IMG/VR virus record: IMGVR_UViG_3300034520_000094
Coordinates: 1-64,000 of that record
DNA from: a virus
DNA: 64,000 bases
Reading direction: 5' to 3' (one strand)
Shown: one piece after another, positions 55,831 through 63,927 of the stretch
Numbering within the stretch: the first letter of the stretch is position 1
Layout: each line of letters opens with the position of its first letter
Translations under genes and position numbers: made by a program
Notes under the pieces: model-generated
The model's input: only the letters and a program-made list of their open reading frames with translations
Told to the model about the DNA's origin: nothing
Database searches by the model: none

Positions 55831-57078
55831 ATGTATATGAAAGTAAAGGCTACATGGTATGAGGTTCTTGCAAACGAAAGTGTCGAAGAGTCAAGGCTTG
55901 CTAGTCTTGACCCTGAGAAGATAGCTAAAGCACTTGACAGCAAAGGACGGTTTGACCCTGTAAATACGAAATCGCTGAATGCGAAAAGTATAGGAAGCAG
56001 ACGAAAGATTTCAGACGAAAAGAATATTATAGCTACGTATCTGCAAGCATTGAAGCCTGGGGCCGACCGAAAGGCATACAGTAAAGCCAAGACAGCATGG
56101 GCTAGATATAAGACAAAAATGAACAATGATTTTCAAGACTTAGTAAGGCAGTTAGAGAAGGGGAGCATAACGAAGACTCAGTTTTTGAATAGCTCCCGAA
56201 AATTGTTTAAGGCAGGATATGAACAGGCATACCGCCTTGGAACAGACGCATCTGGATTAGATTTTGTTAAACTGCCGAAGGAAGATTTAGCTTGGCTAAA
56301 GAGAGCAAGGACAGCAGATTATAAGTTTCTTGATAAGTTTGCAGATGACGTAGTGAATAAGAGAGGCAAAATGTCGTATAATGCCAGAGCTTCGATGTAC
56401 ATTGATACGATAGATGGGATGTTTGATGCTGGCAGAGTTGATGCGTATCCGAATGAAGGAACTTCGATTTTTTGGGAATTGTCTGCTGCCGAGAATTGTG
56501 GTGATTGCATAGACCTTGCGTTGAATAGTCCGTATACGCCAGATACGCTCCCGACCACGCCGAGAGCTGGTGGGACAATGTGCTTGAGCGCATGCAAATG
56601 TAGTCTTAGAGTAAGATATGATAGGCCGACAGACATACCGATTCAGGTTTCGTCTGTGCCAGCTGACGTGGCCAAGAAATTGGGCGTGAATACAGTTGGT
56701 GGAGAAATAGAACATGTAGAAAAGGCTTATAGTAAAGGGGGTGGCAGAACAGGATTAGAGGCTACTGGCCTTGATTCCGATGGAGATGTTGTAGGCATAG
56801 ACTCTGAAGCTGTCTTGTTAGATTGGGATGCTTTAGACGACATGGTAACAGCATTGGCAACAATTAGGATTTTAGAATCGGAAGAGCCATCAGTCCATCG
56901 TGTACATGAAACGCAGACAGCACTGAACAAGTTTATGGAAGCCAGCAAAAAGTTGCCAGAATGGTTAGACCCGTTTAGCAGGGATGTATATGTCTGTCAT
57001 GCCATTGGTACAGTGGTGCTGGATTACGCCAAGAATGCACGGAGAGAAGGGGTGAAAGCAGAAGATGCACAAGACTAA
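55831..57078 (+). CDS. minor head protein (MuF-like head morphogenesis)
   Basis: ATG 55831, SD AGGAAGGG. The 415-residue product is a helical head protein; its middle (YLQALKPGADRKAYSKAKTAW, then SSRKLFKAGYEQAYRLG) and a cysteine pair region (AENCGDCIDLA ... ACKCSLRVRY) resemble MuF-type head morphogenesis proteins. It overlaps the next gene by 14 bases. No nuclease or protease site was recognised in it. Confidence 0.75.
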   Translation: MYMKVKATWYEVLANESVEESRLASLDPEKIAKALDSKGRFDPVNTKSLNAKSIGSRRKISDEKNIIATYLQALKPGADRKAYSKAKTAWARYKTKMNNDFQDLVRQLEKGSITKTQFLNSSRKLFKAGYEQAYRLGTDASGLDFVKLPKEDLAWLKRARTADYKFLDKFADDVVNKRGKMSYNARASMYIDTIDGMFDAGRVDAYPNEGTSIFWELSAAENCGDCIDLALNSPYTPDTLPTTPRAGGTMCLSACKCSLRVRYDRPTDIPIQVSSVPADVAKKLGVNTVGGEIEHVEKAYSKGGGRTGLEATGLDSDGDVVGIDSEAVLLDWDALDDMVTALATIRILESEEPSVHRVHETQTALNKFMEASKKLPEWLDPFSRDVYVCHAIGTVVLDYAKNARREGVKAEDAQD

Positions 57079-58294
57079 GAGTGGAGAATTGTATGAAGAA
57101 CCATTGTTTGAGGCCATCAGCATACTGGATGAAGCTGAGAATGGAGCAGCAAACCCGTATCGGCTGTTGACCATCAAAGGAACTGCCAGCAGAGGCGGGG
57201 TGTTGAACAAGAATCAGAGGTTATATCCGACTCCTGTTCTTGCCAAGGCCACGGAAAAAGCTCAAGCAGCTATTCGCAGGGGCAAGCTATTGGGAGAAGT
57301 AGACCATCCAGACGAAGCAGGTTCGCTGGAGCGCACAGCTATTAAGTATACGAAGCTGTGGATGGAAGGCGACCTTATGCTTTTTGAAGGAGAAGTTTTA
57401 GATACCGAGAAGGGAAGGCACCTTGCTTTATTGCTCCGTAGCGGCGTAGGCGTGGGGATTTCCACGAGGGGCTATGGTTCGGTCCGTCCGATAGATGGTC
57501 CAAATGGTACGTTTTACGAAGTTCAGCCAGACTTTGAATTGAAAGGTATTGACTGTGTCTTGGAAGAATCCAATGAATACGGCAGGGTGGCGAACTTTGA
57601 ATCAGTAGAAGGAGGAAACGAAATGGAGCTAACGTTAGAGAAGCTTCAGAAGGATTATCCAGACCTGTATAAGCAAGTAGTGGACAGTGCTTCGGAGCAA
57701 GCAATAAAGGACATGAGAGAAAGCATTGAAAAAGAGTTTGAGCAAAAGGTTGCCCAGGTAATAGAAGAAAAGAAAGCTGGTTTCATAGCCGAAGCTAAGA
57801 AAGAGGTTATGGAATCGGAAGAAGTTAAGCAATTGAAGTCTGTAGTGGAAGCGGTTATACAAGCTGTAAAGCCTGTGTTGCCAGAAGCAAAGACCAAAGA
57901 AGAGCTAGATGCCGAGTTGGTAACTGCCAATGAAGAGTTGAAGGCCCAGATAGAATCTTTGCAACAGACTGTCGATTCGTTGAATGAAGAAAAGGCAAAG
58001 GCCGAAAAAGTCCTTGCCGAACAAGAACAGGCACGCAAAGTTGCCGAGAAGATTAACAGTTTGGTTGAAGGACACCGTTATGAGAAAGCACTTCGTGCCA
58101 AGCTGGAGTCCTGCAAGACTGAAGAGGATGTTCAGGCTCAGTTTGAAGCCGAGGTTGCGTTTATAGCTTCGTTGGCCGAAGGACTAGAAGTTCCGAAAGG
58201 GACTGGAAAGGTTAAAGAAGAAGGCAAAGAATTTATGAACGAAGAAACTGCAAGACAACGCAGACTTGCTGGACTCAATGAAGGGGGTAAATAA
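57065..58294 (+). CDS. prohead protease fused to scaffold
   Basis: The ATG overlaps the previous gene. Residues 1-185 resemble the S80-type T4 gp21/HK97-like prohead protease: GEVDHPDEAGS gives the His, GISTRGYGSV the nucleophile Ser, with nearby strands TIKGTASRGGVLNKNQRLYP. The C-terminal 220 residues are a charged coiled coil (about 187-409), the scaffold. An internal ATG (57623) with its own strong SD lies at the domain boundary, so the scaffold may also be made alone. The scaffold is removed before DNA entry. Confidence 0.85.
   Translation: MHKTKSGELYEEPLFEAISILDEAENGAANPYRLLTIKGTASRGGVLNKNQRLYPTPVLAKATEKAQAAIRRGKLLGEVDHPDEAGSLERTAIKYTKLWMEGDLMLFEGEVLDTEKGRHLALLLRSGVGVGISTRGYGSVRPIDGPNGTFYEVQPDFELKGIDCVLEESNEYGRVANFESVEGGNEMELTLEKLQKDYPDLYKQVVDSASEQAIKDMRESIEKEFEQKVAQVIEEKKAGFIAEAKKEVMESEEVKQLKSVVEAVIQAVKPVLPEAKTKEELDAELVTANEELKAQIESLQQTVDSLNEEKAKAEKVLAEQEQARKVAEKINSLVEGHRYEKALRAKLESCKTEEDVQAQFEAEVAFIASLAEGLEVPKGTGKVKEEGKEFMNEETARQRRLAGLNEGGK
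57623..58294 (+). CDS. nested scaffold protein (internal start in protease-scaffold gene)
   Basis: ATG 57623 is in frame with the protease gene at residue 187, and AAGGAGGAAACG (57609-57620) is one of the strongest SD sequences in the window. The 223-residue product begins MELTLEKLQKDYPDLYKQ and is a coiled-coil scaffold. Nested scaffolds of this kind occur in lambda (Nu3 inside C). The extra copies would outnumber the fused protease. Confidence 0.75.
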   Translation: MELTLEKLQKDYPDLYKQVVDSASEQAIKDMRESIEKEFEQKVAQVIEEKKAGFIAEAKKEVMESEEVKQLKSVVEAVIQAVKPVLPEAKTKEELDAELVTANEELKAQIESLQQTVDSLNEEKAKAEKVLAEQEQARKVAEKINSLVEGHRYEKALRAKLESCKTEEDVQAQFEAEVAFIASLAEGLEVPKGTGKVKEEGKEFMNEETARQRRLAGLNEGGK

Positions 58295-58296
58295 GG

Positions 58297-59613
58297 ATGA
58301 ATAAAATGTATGAAGAGGCACAGGTACCGTCTTTTCTCGTAGAGAGCAAAGAGCGGAGAGAGAAGTGGGCTTATTTGACCGAGGGTCTTGACGACTATAA
58401 ACGTCTTGCTCTTGAGACTATGCTGGAGAATGCCAGCCGCTGGGCAATGACTGAACAGTCTGATACTAGCAATGTTCAGGCGTTTACGACTTTTGGTTTT
58501 CCGTTGATTCGGAGGGTTTTTCCGAATCTGATTGCTAATGACTTGGTATCGGTTCAGCCAATGACTATGCCGACTGCGATGGTGTTTTACCTGGATTTTG
58601 CTTATGGAACGACCATTCGTGGGACGACTGCTGGGGATGTTATTGCTGACAAGTTCAATCCGTACTATGCTGGTGGCATGGTTCGTGGGCTTTTGCTGGG
58701 TACTGGCGATGGTAACAAGACTGTGTTTACTGTGCCTAATGGTACTCAGATACTGCCTGTGTTGGCCGATTCGTTTACGGTTTATGTTGACGGTGTTGCT
58801 GTTGTTGCAACGTTGACAGATGCTGCGACTGGCGAGTTTACGCTTAGTTCTGCACCAGCTGCTGGGGCCGCTGTTACTGTTGATTACAGTCTTAGCACTC
58901 CGACCGAAGGCGGGAATGATATCCCTGAAATAGACTTTGATATGCGGTCTGAGTCTGTTGTAGCTGAGACCAAGAAACTGAAAGCAAAATGGACTTTGGA
59001 ATCGCAGCAGGATATGTTGGCATACCATGGTGTAAATGCAGAGACTGAACTGCTGGCGATATTGGGTGATGAAATTAGGCGTGAGATAGACCGTTTGATT
59101 ATCAACGATTTGTATAATATAGCTTCTGCTGGTAATGTAAATTGGGCCAAGACTATGCCTGCTGACTACGAAGGTTCTGATAGAGAGTACAAAGCAACTT
59201 TGTGGGAAGCTATCATAGACGCAAACACGTTGATATACAAGCGCAGATTCAGAAATGCAACTTGGATTGTTGCTGACCCTGATACGTGTTCTCGCCTTGA
59301 GAAGCTTGACGGGTTTGCCGAGACTAAGCAGGAATGGAGCGGAAACTCTGGTATGGGATTAGAGAGGTTCGGGATTATAAGGAACAGATTCATGGTTTAC
59401 AAAGACCCGTTGGCTCCACCGAACAAGATGCTTCTTGGCCACAGAGGGACCAGCATGTTTGAGACTGGCTATGTTTACGCACCGTATGTTCCGCTGTTTA
59501 CGACTCCTGTGTTTATGGACCCGAATGACATGGTGCCTCGTCGCTCTGTAATGAGCAGATTTGCTCGTAAGCCTATAATCCCAGACCTGTATGCAACGGT
59601 TACTTTAGTTTAG
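58297..59613 (+). CDS. major capsid protein (HK97-fold, T4 gp23-like)
   Basis: ATG 58297 follows the protease stop by 2 bases; SD GGGGGTAA. The 438-residue product is typical of T4 gp23-like capsids: TFGFPLIRRVFPNLIANDLVSVQPM, DFAYGTT, TLESQQDM, GDEIRREIDRLIINDLY and NATWIVADPDTCSRLEKL. Residues about 132-200 carry a separate small module (LLGTGDGNKTVFTVP ... APAAGAAVTVDYSL) that resembles one in the tail fibre. An N-terminal piece may be cleaved by the protease. Confidence 0.93.
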   Translation: MNKMYEEAQVPSFLVESKERREKWAYLTEGLDDYKRLALETMLENASRWAMTEQSDTSNVQAFTTFGFPLIRRVFPNLIANDLVSVQPMTMPTAMVFYLDFAYGTTIRGTTAGDVIADKFNPYYAGGMVRGLLLGTGDGNKTVFTVPNGTQILPVLADSFTVYVDGVAVVATLTDAATGEFTLSSAPAAGAAVTVDYSLSTPTEGGNDIPEIDFDMRSESVVAETKKLKAKWTLESQQDMLAYHGVNAETELLAILGDEIRREIDRLIINDLYNIASAGNVNWAKTMPADYEGSDREYKATLWEAIIDANTLIYKRRFRNATWIVADPDTCSRLEKLDGFAETKQEWSGNSGMGLERFGIIRNRFMVYKDPLAPPNKMLLGHRGTSMFETGYVYAPYVPLFTTPVFMDPNDMVPRRSVMSRFARKPIIPDLYATVTLV

Positions 59614-59628
59614 TAGAATGTGTGTGGC

Positions 59629-59661
59629 AAAGGAGTAGGGCAGAGACTCTGCTCCTTTTTT
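59629..59661 (+). terminator. intrinsic terminator after major capsid gene
   Basis: AAAGGAGTAG (59629-59638) pairs with CTGCTCCTTT (59649-59658) with one G-T pair, loop of 10, and T residues to 59661. It may be a partial terminator that raises capsid mRNA over downstream genes. Confidence 0.82.
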
Positions 59662-59672
59662 GAAAACAGCAT

Positions 59673-59717
59673 GGCAGATAGCATGCCAGCCGAGTTCCGA
59701 GCTGGACCGAGTCTGCC
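59673..59717 (+). ncRNA. possible structured RNA between capsid and next gene
   Basis: An outer stem GGCAGA (59673-59678) / TCTGCC (59712-59717) encloses an inner stem CCAGC (59686-59690) / GCTGG (59701-59705). Located just after the terminator and before the SD of the next gene. It could be a leader or 5'-stabilising structure of a processed mRNA. No known RNA family recognised. Confidence 0.35.
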
Positions 59718-59741
59718 TAGCAATGAATAGGAGGAACAAAG

Positions 59742-60266
59742 ATGGCTCGTATTTATCGTAAGCAGATTATAGCAGGCGAGAAACTGGTGCTCCCGTCTGG
59801 AACTCCAGTTGACGCTGTAGCTGCTACTGGTGTTTTGACGTTTAGCGGTGTTACTGCTGACGGAGAAACTGTAACTATAGGAAGTCATGTCTATGAATTT
59901 GATACTGACGACGATATAGATGCAGGACATATTGCAGTTGATATTTCGGGTGGAGCAACTGCTGCGGCCTCTTGCACTGCACTTGTTGCTGCTATTAATG
60001 GCGACGCTGGAGCAGTAGTTATTGCGGCCGAAGGCGATGGTGATACAGTAAATCTTACCGCCAAGGTAAAAGGTGCAGCTGGTAACGAAATCGCTACAAC
60101 TGAAACTTGTGCTAATGGTTCTTTCGCAAAGTCTACGTTAACTGGCGGGATTAATGGAACTGTTGCAGACAAAGGCGAGATTCTGTTTGATAGTTCGAAA
60201 CTGTACGTTGCTGTAGATACTTGTACGGTGTCTGTGTCTAATTGGAAAGAAGTAGCTCTGTCCTAG
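59742..60266 (+). CDS. head decoration / fibre-like protein (174 aa)
   Basis: ATG 59742 after AATAGGAGGA. The 174-residue product opens MARIYRKQIIAGEKLVLPSG, then a beta domain: GVLTFSGVTADGETVTIGSH and ALVAAINGDAGAVVIAAEGD, then VNLTAKVKGAAGNEIATTE, a repeat-like pattern frequent in phage capsid or tail-fibre proteins. Position directly after the capsid gene suggests a decoration protein. No catalytic residue. Confidence 0.65.
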   Translation: MARIYRKQIIAGEKLVLPSGTPVDAVAATGVLTFSGVTADGETVTIGSHVYEFDTDDDIDAGHIAVDISGGATAAASCTALVAAINGDAGAVVIAAEGDGDTVNLTAKVKGAAGNEIATTETCANGSFAKSTLTGGINGTVADKGEILFDSSKLYVAVDTCTVSVSNWKEVALS

Positions 60267-60308
60267 GGCAGATGTTGCGTAGTGAACAGGACAAATTGAA
60301 GGAGGAAA

Positions 60309-60506
60309 TTGATGATGGCTAGAAAAAGATTTAGGAACGTGTCAGGCAAGCTTCAGGTGCTGTATGACGAAACAGGCGACAAGCGGGAAATTGTACCGAA
60401 TGGAACGATTATTCTGGAAGAAACGTGGGGTGCAAGATTTAACCGATTTCTTGAAGTAGTACCTGACTCACCAGTTGAACAGCCTAAGAAGACTGCTAGC
60501 AAATGA
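60309..60506 (+). CDS. small head-region protein (65 aa), unknown
   Basis: Two ATGs at 60309 and 60312 after GGAGGAAAT. The 65-residue product is basic at its N-terminus (MMARKRFRNVSGKLQVLYDE) with a Pro-rich tail. Similar short proteins sit between capsid and connector genes in other phages. No function assigned. Confidence 0.65.
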   Translation: MMMARKRFRNVSGKLQVLYDETGDKREIVPNGTIILEETWGARFNRFLEVVPDSPVEQPKKTASK

Positions 60507-60525
60507 TAGAGAGAAGGGTTAAAGT

Positions 60526-61200
60526 ATGACTGTTTTAGATATGGTAGCAAAGCTAACTGCAATGCTCGGAAGCACGGGTGTAAGTATACCCTCAGCATCG
60601 CTACAGTCAGCTATTGACTCTGCTCTTGATGATTTAGCACGGCTCAAGCCAAAAGTTCAGTATGTACCCGTAACTTTGATTGCTGGCATTTCAGAATATG
60701 ATGTGCCAGCAGATACGTATAATGTTTTAGATGTTGTGTTTCCCGATTTAGGAACTGTAGACCCAGATGTCTTTGGCCCAGTAAGCTTAGCGGATGCAGT
60801 GGATTTTCATAGGCATTCGTTGTTAGTTATTTTGGCACAAAAGTGGGAACAGTTTGACAACAGCTTTGGATATAACTGGGAGTATAACATTGATACGAAG
60901 AAAGTTTTAGTAATGCCTACTCCGCATGTTAACAGTCTGATGGTTCTCAGGATAGCGCAGAAAAGAACGATAGAAGAACTGCCAGACAGTTTGCTAATTG
61001 TGGTTGAAAAGTTGGCGTTAGCTGAAGCACTCAGAAGTCTAGCCGTAACAGTTGGAGGCGGTATTACGTCTGTTCCGATTGGTATAGGAAATGTGTCGTT
61101 TAGCTCAGAAAGATTGACTCAGCAAGCGGATGCACTGAGAGCTGAAGCATTGAAAAGATTAGGTACGAATGATGGTGGAGGGGCGGTGTTGATAGGATGA
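60526..61200 (+). CDS. head-tail connector/adaptor protein (224 aa)
   Basis: ATG 60526. The helical product (VAKLTAMLGSTGVSIPSASLQ, then SALDDLARLKPKVQY, then the C-terminal QADALRAEALKRLG) fits gp6/gp15-type adaptors that attach to the portal. It overlaps the next gene by 4 bases. The connector genes here are in the standard order: adaptor, closure, gp10-like joining protein, tail terminator. Confidence 0.72.
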   Translation: MTVLDMVAKLTAMLGSTGVSIPSASLQSAIDSALDDLARLKPKVQYVPVTLIAGISEYDVPADTYNVLDVVFPDLGTVDPDVFGPVSLADAVDFHRHSLLVILAQKWEQFDNSFGYNWEYNIDTKKVLVMPTPHVNSLMVLRIAQKRTIEELPDSLLIVVEKLALAEALRSLAVTVGGGITSVPIGIGNVSFSSERLTQQADALRAEALKRLGTNDGGGAVLIG

Positions 61201-61463
61201 ATAGTCTGTTTGATGGTCCGTTGCCGAAAGGCATGAAATTGCCTAAGTCTCTTATGGATGAAATGCAGCAAGATGATACTGAAGGTGGGTTGACTCATGT
61301 TGATGTGAACTACAGCAAGCTGATACGCCAAGCACTGGAGAAGATAGACGAGGTTGACTTGCAAGTTATAGCTTTGGATATGCATGAATCGGCAGGAAGT
61401 AATCCGTTAGTCCGAATTGAGATTGAAGTCTTGCCGAAGGATGAACAAAGCCATGATAAGTGA
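61197..61463 (+). CDS. small connector-region protein (88 aa), unknown
   Basis: ATGA overlap with the adaptor gene. The 88-residue acidic product (MNSLFDGPLPKGMKLPKSLM, then ALEKIDEVDLQVIALDMHES) has mixed helix and strands. It overlaps the following gene by 11 bases. No family recognised. Confidence 0.62.
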   Translation: MNSLFDGPLPKGMKLPKSLMDEMQQDDTEGGLTHVDVNYSKLIRQALEKIDEVDLQVIALDMHESAGSNPLVRIEIEVLPKDEQSHDK

Positions 61464-61827
61464 GAAGCAAAAGTTTGCGATTGACTATGCTATTAGCTTG
61501 AATCCAACAGAAGTTGTGATTTCTAGAGTGGAATACGTAGAGGAAAACGGGGCAAGAGTCAGAAAAGATTCTACGATTCCGAAGCAGACTTGGCTAGTGT
61601 ACCCGCAGTCCCCGAATGCGAATGAACGTCGAGCCGAAGGTGGGTTGGCCGACGTATCAGATTGGGGGGCACTAGCTCCACGCACTGCAAATGTCAGATG
61701 GGGAGCACATGTTACAGACAGCTTTGTGATGAAAGACGTTGGAACATTGGAAGTTGTGAGTGGCCGCCCAATTAGGGTAGGGTCGGATGTGAACGGATAT
61801 CAGTTAGATTTAAGGTTGGTGAAGTAA
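61453..61827 (+). CDS. head closure-like protein (124 aa)
   Basis: ATG 61453 (MISEKQKF...) with GAAGGA 12 bases upstream; frames beginning earlier overlap more. The product is beta-rich (EVVISRVEYVEENGARVRKD, then WLVYPQSPNANERRAEGG, then VTDSFVMKDVGTLEV) and resembles head-closure/stopper proteins (gp16/HK97 gp7-type) by size and position. Confidence 0.65.
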   Translation: MISEKQKFAIDYAISLNPTEVVISRVEYVEENGARVRKDSTIPKQTWLVYPQSPNANERRAEGGLADVSDWGALAPRTANVRWGAHVTDSFVMKDVGTLEVVSGRPIRVGSDVNGYQLDLRLVK

Positions 61828-61828
61828 C

Positions 61829-62167
61829 ATGAAGCTTGAAGGAACAGCTGAAGTAATCAGAAACCTTGAGAGTTGGCGGGATAAAAGTATAGCCAAGATA
61901 GAGAATGTAAGCAAGCAGCAAATAGTTCCTATGCTTGAGAAGTATGCCAAGCAGAACAGGCCATGGACTGACCGAACTGGTAATGCAAGACGTGGCTTGC
62001 ATGGAAAAGTTGTAGTAACAGCACGAGAGATAGCAATTCAGTTGCATCATGGCGTAAGTTATGGAGTGTACTTAGAATTGTCTCATGCTGGCAGGTATGC
62101 GATTCTTCGCCCAACGCTAGAAGCAAAGCGGGAAGAGATTGCTCGTATTTTGGAAAAAGTATTGTAA
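61829..62167 (+). CDS. HK97 gp10-like head-tail joining protein
   Basis: ATG 61829, one base after the previous stop. The 112-residue product follows the HK97 gp10 pattern: LEKYAKQNRPWTDRTGNARRGLHGKV, then ILRPTLEAKREEIARIL, with the conserved R-P-W-x-D-x-T-G-x-A-R segment. It joins the head and tail. Confidence 0.82.
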   Translation: MKLEGTAEVIRNLESWRDKSIAKIENVSKQQIVPMLEKYAKQNRPWTDRTGNARRGLHGKVVVTAREIAIQLHHGVSYGVYLELSHAGRYAILRPTLEAKREEIARILEKVL

Positions 62168-62180
62168 GGAAGTGGCTTGA

Positions 62181-62561
62181 ATGAGAAGAGCTATACGAAA
62201 CAGATTGCTAGCAACGATAGCAGACGTTGGTAAGCGAATATATGAGCCGTTTGTTCCTGGCCCTGCAACTGTAAAACCGTATATTGTTGTAAAGAAGGGC
62301 GGGGACATCGCTACCAATATGCGGTATGGCTTTGAAGTTCCGTTTGAAATTTGGTTGTATTGCGATAGAACCAGCTTTGTAGAATTAGATAGCCTGCAAA
62401 GTAAGGTTGTTATAGCATTAGATGAAGTTGAATTAGAAACTGCTGGTGGGCAGAAATTCGAGCTAAAGTTCATAGGTGCTAGCGAAGATTACTATGATGA
62501 TGACTGGCAAGCGTTGACACGAAGGTTAGATTTTAGGACTGTTCGTGTATGGGGAGGTTAA
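62181..62561 (+). CDS. tail completion/terminator protein-like (126 aa)
   Basis: ATG 62181 after AAGGAAGTGG. A 126-residue protein (RIYEPFVPGPATVKPYIVVKK, then FEIWLYCDRTSFVELDSLQSKV, ending RRLDFRTVRVWGG) shows the alternating strands of gp17/U-type tail terminators. It ends 2 bases before the next start. Probable function: caps the tail tube. Confidence 0.72.
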   Translation: MRRAIRNRLLATIADVGKRIYEPFVPGPATVKPYIVVKKGGDIATNMRYGFEVPFEIWLYCDRTSFVELDSLQSKVVIALDEVELETAGGQKFELKFIGASEDYYDDDWQALTRRLDFRTVRVWGG

Positions 62562-62563
62562 GA

Positions 62564-62734
62564 ATGAGAGCGAAAGTTAGCAGGGTTTTTGTATATAGAG
62601 GCAGAGAGTATCGACTTGTAGCTGGAACACCTGTAGGAGATTTTCCGAAAGAGGTAATAGACAAGATGTTGGCATTTGGCCTTATTGAAGCGGCCGAAAA
62701 GCCAGCTGGTAAAACTGGAAGGAGGAAGAAATAA
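62564..62734 (+). CDS. small tail-region protein (56 aa)
   Basis: ATG 62564 after GGGGAGG at 62550-62556, chosen over the in-frame 62549 ATG. The 56-residue basic product (MRAKVSRVFVYRGREYRLVA...) ends KTGRRKK. The stop overlaps the tail tube ATG by one base. No family recognised. Confidence 0.68.
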   Translation: MRAKVSRVFVYRGREYRLVAGTPVGDFPKEVIDKMLAFGLIEAAEKPAGKTGRRKK

Positions 62735-63579
62735 TGGCAACTCAGATTAAGAAAGGGTATATGCGTGGATGCAGAGGTATTCTGCTCACTGGGCTGAATG
62801 CTGACGGAAGTATGCCAGACGAACCAGAGCAATACTGGATTGATACGGCGCAGGAAGCCAGTATTGAAACAGAAATAGTAGAAGGCGAAACGAGCGACCT
62901 GAGGGGTGGAGACCGTTTGTTGGTCAGGGTAGAAGAAAGCGACGTTATAGTAGGTGTGAACGTAGACTTTACGAACGCTAGATTCGATGCAAGGGTTGTT
63001 CAGATGCTAATGGGTGGGAAGCTCATTACTGAAGGGTCTGGAGACGATGAAGAAATCATTGGATGGGAAGCACCAACGGTTGTGGAACAATCGGTGAAGC
63101 ATCCAGTTCAGGCCGAGGTTTATGTACAATCGTTTAACGGCGAAGGTGGGCGTGAAGCATATCTGAAGTATATATTCCCGTATGCGATAGGTGTGTTAAG
63201 TTCTGTTGAGCATAGCGACCAAGAATGGGGTACGCCAGAGTTTTCGCTTAAAGCTCGTGAGAATCCTAGCACGGGTGCAGCGGCATACAGCAAGAGATTC
63301 GTTGCTGACTTACCGACTGTGAAATACGACATTGACGTAGATATTACTGGCGGTACGGCAACTGTTACGTTGAATCCTGTATCGCCTGTTCCGTCTGGCT
63401 CAACAGTTACAGTTACGCTTAGTGCTATTGAAACTGGCAAAGAACTTGATACGATTGTTGCAATGGACAGTGATGGTACGCAGATTACGCTTACTGAAAC
63501 TCTGCCTGGAGAAGCATGGACATTTACGATGCCAAGAAGTGCTGTAACGATTGCTATTGCTCTCAAGTTATCTGAATAG
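62734..63579 (+). CDS. major tail tube protein with C-terminal Ig-like domain
   Basis: ATG 62734, SD AAGGAGG at 62719-62725. The 281-residue product matches phage tail tube proteins: MATQIKKGYMRGCRGILLTGL, then EIVEGETSDLRGGDRLLVRVEE, a beta barrel; the C-terminal 80 residues (VTGGTATVTLNPVSPVPSGS, then a late FTMPRSAVTIAIALK) look like an added Ig-like domain, common on siphovirus tubes. No sheath gene flanks it. Confidence 0.85.
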   Translation: MATQIKKGYMRGCRGILLTGLNADGSMPDEPEQYWIDTAQEASIETEIVEGETSDLRGGDRLLVRVEESDVIVGVNVDFTNARFDARVVQMLMGGKLITEGSGDDEEIIGWEAPTVVEQSVKHPVQAEVYVQSFNGEGGREAYLKYIFPYAIGVLSSVEHSDQEWGTPEFSLKARENPSTGAAAYSKRFVADLPTVKYDIDVDITGGTATVTLNPVSPVPSGSTVTVTLSAIETGKELDTIVAMDSDGTQITLTETLPGEAWTFTMPRSAVTIAIALKLSE

Positions 63580-63606
63580 CAGTAGTTTGGAATGGAGACT
63601 ATCGTT

Positions 63607-63927
63607 ATGAGTGAAAAGAATGTGGTATGCGATGTATGTTCGGCTGTGTTTGATATGAATACTGTAGCGATTCAAAAGGAACAGTTGACTAACGATAGAA
63701 TAGGTTTATACTTTGTGTGTCCAGCGTGCGGGGCTAAGTTCCCGTTCGCTGGCATAACAAAGAATGGTATTCAGCTTCAGAAAGAGTTGCAAACGATTAG
63801 CAAGAAAATAGACAAAGCAAAAGATGAAAAGACGAAGATGGTTTATTGGAGACGATATCAGGCTTTGCTTGATGTCTACTCGAAAGAAATCAGTGGACCG
63901 TACAAAGAAGAGGAGGTAGTGCAGTAA
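63607..63927 (+). CDS. zinc-ribbon protein before tail chaperone (106 aa)
   Basis: The ATG at 63607 is preferred; SD TGGAG lies 9 bases upstream and the earlier ATG 63592 would overlap it. The product has CDVCSAVFD and CPACGAKF (a CxxC...CxxC zinc ribbon, about residues 8-45) and a helical basic C-terminus (KKIDKAKDEKTKMVYWRRY). It overlaps the next gene by one base. Role unknown; it may assist tail assembly. Confidence 0.7.
   Translation: MSEKNVVCDVCSAVFDMNTVAIQKEQLTNDRIGLYFVCPACGAKFPFAGITKNGIQLQKELQTISKKIDKAKDEKTKMVYWRRYQALLDVYSKEISGPYKEEEVVQ

Noticed and set aside
58138-59028. 296-codon open frame on the minus strand
   Set aside because: Antisense to the scaffold end and major capsid gene, without SD or family features.
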